The notes below the pieces were generated by a model. It saw only the letters and a program-made list of their open reading frames with translations, searched no databases and had not been told where the DNA came from. Below are positions 33,197-34,188 of a DNA stretch of 34,188 nucleotides, piece by piece. Position 1 is the first letter of the stretch. Each line of letters begins with the position of its first letter. This stretch comes from Desulfurivibrio sp. (GTDB lineage: Bacteria > Desulfobacterota > Desulfobulbia > Desulfobulbales > SURF-16): the NCBI GenBank assembly GCA_003605035.1, contig QZKJ01000016.1, forward strand, positions 1-34,188, in the 5' to 3' direction. Made by a program: the position numbers and the translations under genes.

Positions 33197-34188
33197 ATGC
33201 CATCAGGCTTTTCACCGGGAAACACCACCGCAACGGAACCCCCGGCTGGCCTCATCAAGGACATGATGTCCCTGCTGCAGGCAGGCAGGCTGGAGCTCCT
33301 TGAGCAGAAAGCCCGGGAGACCATCCGCGGCTGGCCCGGTCATTTCCTGGGCTGGAAGGCCCTCGGCAATGTCCTGCTCATGCAGGGCAGAGCGGCGGAT
33401 GCCCTGGACCCGCTGGCGCATGCTGCCCGAATGGCCCCCCATGATGCCCAGACGCACCTGAACCTGGGCAACGCCCTGGTGGAACTCGGCCGCTTTGCCG
33501 AGGCGGAGGCCAGCTATAGAGAGGCCCTGGCCTGTAAGCCTGATTATGTGCAGGCCCACAGCAATCTCGGCATTACTCTGCTGAATCTCGGCCGCCTTAC
33601 CGAGGCGGAGGCCAGCTATAGAGAGGCCCTGGCCCTCAAGCCGGATTTTGCCGAGGCGCACAACAACCTCGGCAACACCCTGCTGGAGCGCGAACGCTTA
33701 GAGGAGGCGGAGGCCAGCTATCGCCAGGCCCTGGCCCTCAAGCCGGATTTTGCCGAGGCGCACAACAACCTCGGCAACGTCCTCAGCAAGCGCAAACGCC
33801 TCGCCGAGGCGGAGGCCAGCTTTAGAGAGGCTTTGACGCGCAAGCCGGGTTACCCGCAGGCCCACAGCGGTCTCGGTGATGTCCTTCTGGAGGCTGGGCG
33901 ATTGACCGAGGCCATGGCCTGCTACCATAAGGCAATCGACTGCGATCCCCTGTTCATTCAGGCCCATGTCGGGCTGGACAACGCGCTCAAGAAGCTGACT
34001 CCCATGTGGCACGTGCCCATGATGAATGACGGGATGCGCAACGATGCCTATTTCGCCGCCTTGAGCGCCGCCGTTACCCCTGAGACCAAGGTCCTGGAAA
34101 TCGGCACCGGCTCGGGGCTGCTGGCCATGATGGCCGCCAGACTCGGGGCCCGGCAGGTGACGACCTGCGAGGCGGTCACCGCGATTGC
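33197..34188 (+). CDS. TPR-repeat protein with C-terminal methyltransferase (truncated by window end)
   Basis: The frame stays open from the ATG at 33197 to the window end, so the gene is partial. After about 65 residues it has at least five 34-residue TPR units (for example LGNALVELGRFAEAEASYRE, LGITLLNLGRLTEAEASYRE), then a linker and the start of a SAM-dependent methyltransferase fold, whose motif I is LEIGTGSGLLAMMAARLGA followed by an acidic VTTCEAV. The layout recalls TPR-fused protein arginine or related methyltransferases. It has no signal peptide. It starts 17 bases after the propeller gene, possibly by readthrough of the same transcript, but its ribosome site is weak. The target is unknown. 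Confidence 0.85.
   Translation, partial: MPSGFSPGNTTATEPPAGLIKDMMSLLQAGRLELLEQKARETIRGWPGHFLGWKALGNVLLMQGRAADALDPLAHAARMAPHDAQTHLNLGNALVELGRFAEAEASYREALACKPDYVQAHSNLGITLLNLGRLTEAEASYREALALKPDFAEAHNNLGNTLLERERLEEAEASYRQALALKPDFAEAHNNLGNVLSKRKRLAEAEASFREALTRKPGYPQAHSGLGDVLLEAGRLTEAMACYHKAIDCDPLFIQAHVGLDNALKKLTPMWHVPMMNDGMRNDAYFAALSAAVTPETKVLEIGTGSGLLAMMAARLGARQVTTCEAVTAI
33500..33943 (+). repeat. 102-bp tandem repeat encoding TPR units
   Basis: Units begin with GAGGCGGAGGCC-like sequence at 33500, 33602, 33704 and 33806, and a diverged unit at 33908, each exactly 102 bases (34 codons) apart. The middle units share long stretches at the DNA level, implying recent duplication or gene conversion. 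Confidence 0.9.

Noticed and set aside
1..34188. CRISPR arrays, tRNA/rRNA genes and insertion sequences
   Set aside because: No spaced direct repeats of CRISPR type, no tRNA or rRNA signatures, and no transposase or terminal inverted repeats were seen.

Overview
The window looks like a chromosomal segment of an anaerobic Desulfobacterota (deltaproteobacterial) bacterium. Evidence for this is the hybrid-cluster protein, flavodiiron protein, class I desulfoferrodoxin and ferritin set, the many c-type haem (CXXCH) proteins, and the sigma-54/two-component and cyclic-di-GMP signalling genes. The lineage is inferred from gene content only. Both window ends are cut: the right end runs out inside a TPR/methyltransferase gene.

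Layout. (1) 88-3261, plus strand: hcp, a zinc-ribbon HD-domain protein and a ferredoxin-like protein (nitrosative/redox stress). (2) 3347-6775, minus strand: a PerR/Fur regulator, desulfoferrodoxin and ferritin (6775 to 5393) ending at a strong terminator, then the flavodiiron protein and a HEAT-like protein (oxygen/NO/superoxide defence and iron storage). (3) 7043-10609: a PotD-like periplasmic binding protein followed 9 bases later by a membrane GGDEF-EAL protein. This is the NspS-MbaA arrangement, with no transporter genes. (4) 10771-16366: a hexahaem c7-type cytochrome, a divergent PhnD-like lipoprotein, a histidine kinase with a periplasmic CXXCH, an overlapping sigma-54 response regulator, and a convergent receiver-PilZ protein. 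(5) 16928-33179: a large extracellular electron transfer cluster. It holds a beta-propeller protein, two OmcS-like hexahaem cytochromes, a propeller lipoprotein, a 721-residue outer-membrane barrel, two CsgG/GNA1162-type lipoproteins, a double-parvulin chaperone, a 26-haem and a 16-haem cytochrome, and a second beta-propeller protein. (6) 33197 to the edge: TPR repeats fused to a methyltransferase.

The main discovery candidate is region 5. Both small cytochromes carry the OmcS hallmarks: a mature N-terminus starting FH, six CXXCH motifs, and a histidine at mature position 16, which in OmcS ligates a haem of the neighbouring subunit. They are therefore predicted to polymerise into cytochrome nanowires. 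The neighbouring genes could supply folding (PPIase), outer-membrane passage (barrel, CsgG-like lipoproteins), a periplasmic electron relay (26- and 16-haem proteins) and scaffolding (propellers).

Regulation appears layered. The first OmcS-like gene has a sigma-54 -24/-12 element with exact spacing about 330 bases upstream. It also has a GEMM-I (cyclic dinucleotide) riboswitch-like leader whose 5' flank can pair with the Shine-Dalgarno sequence. A sigma-54 activator with a haem-type sensor kinase, a GGDEF-EAL protein and a PilZ protein lie just upstream, suggesting that polyamine/redox/cyclic-dinucleotide signals feed into nanowire expression. That link is inference.
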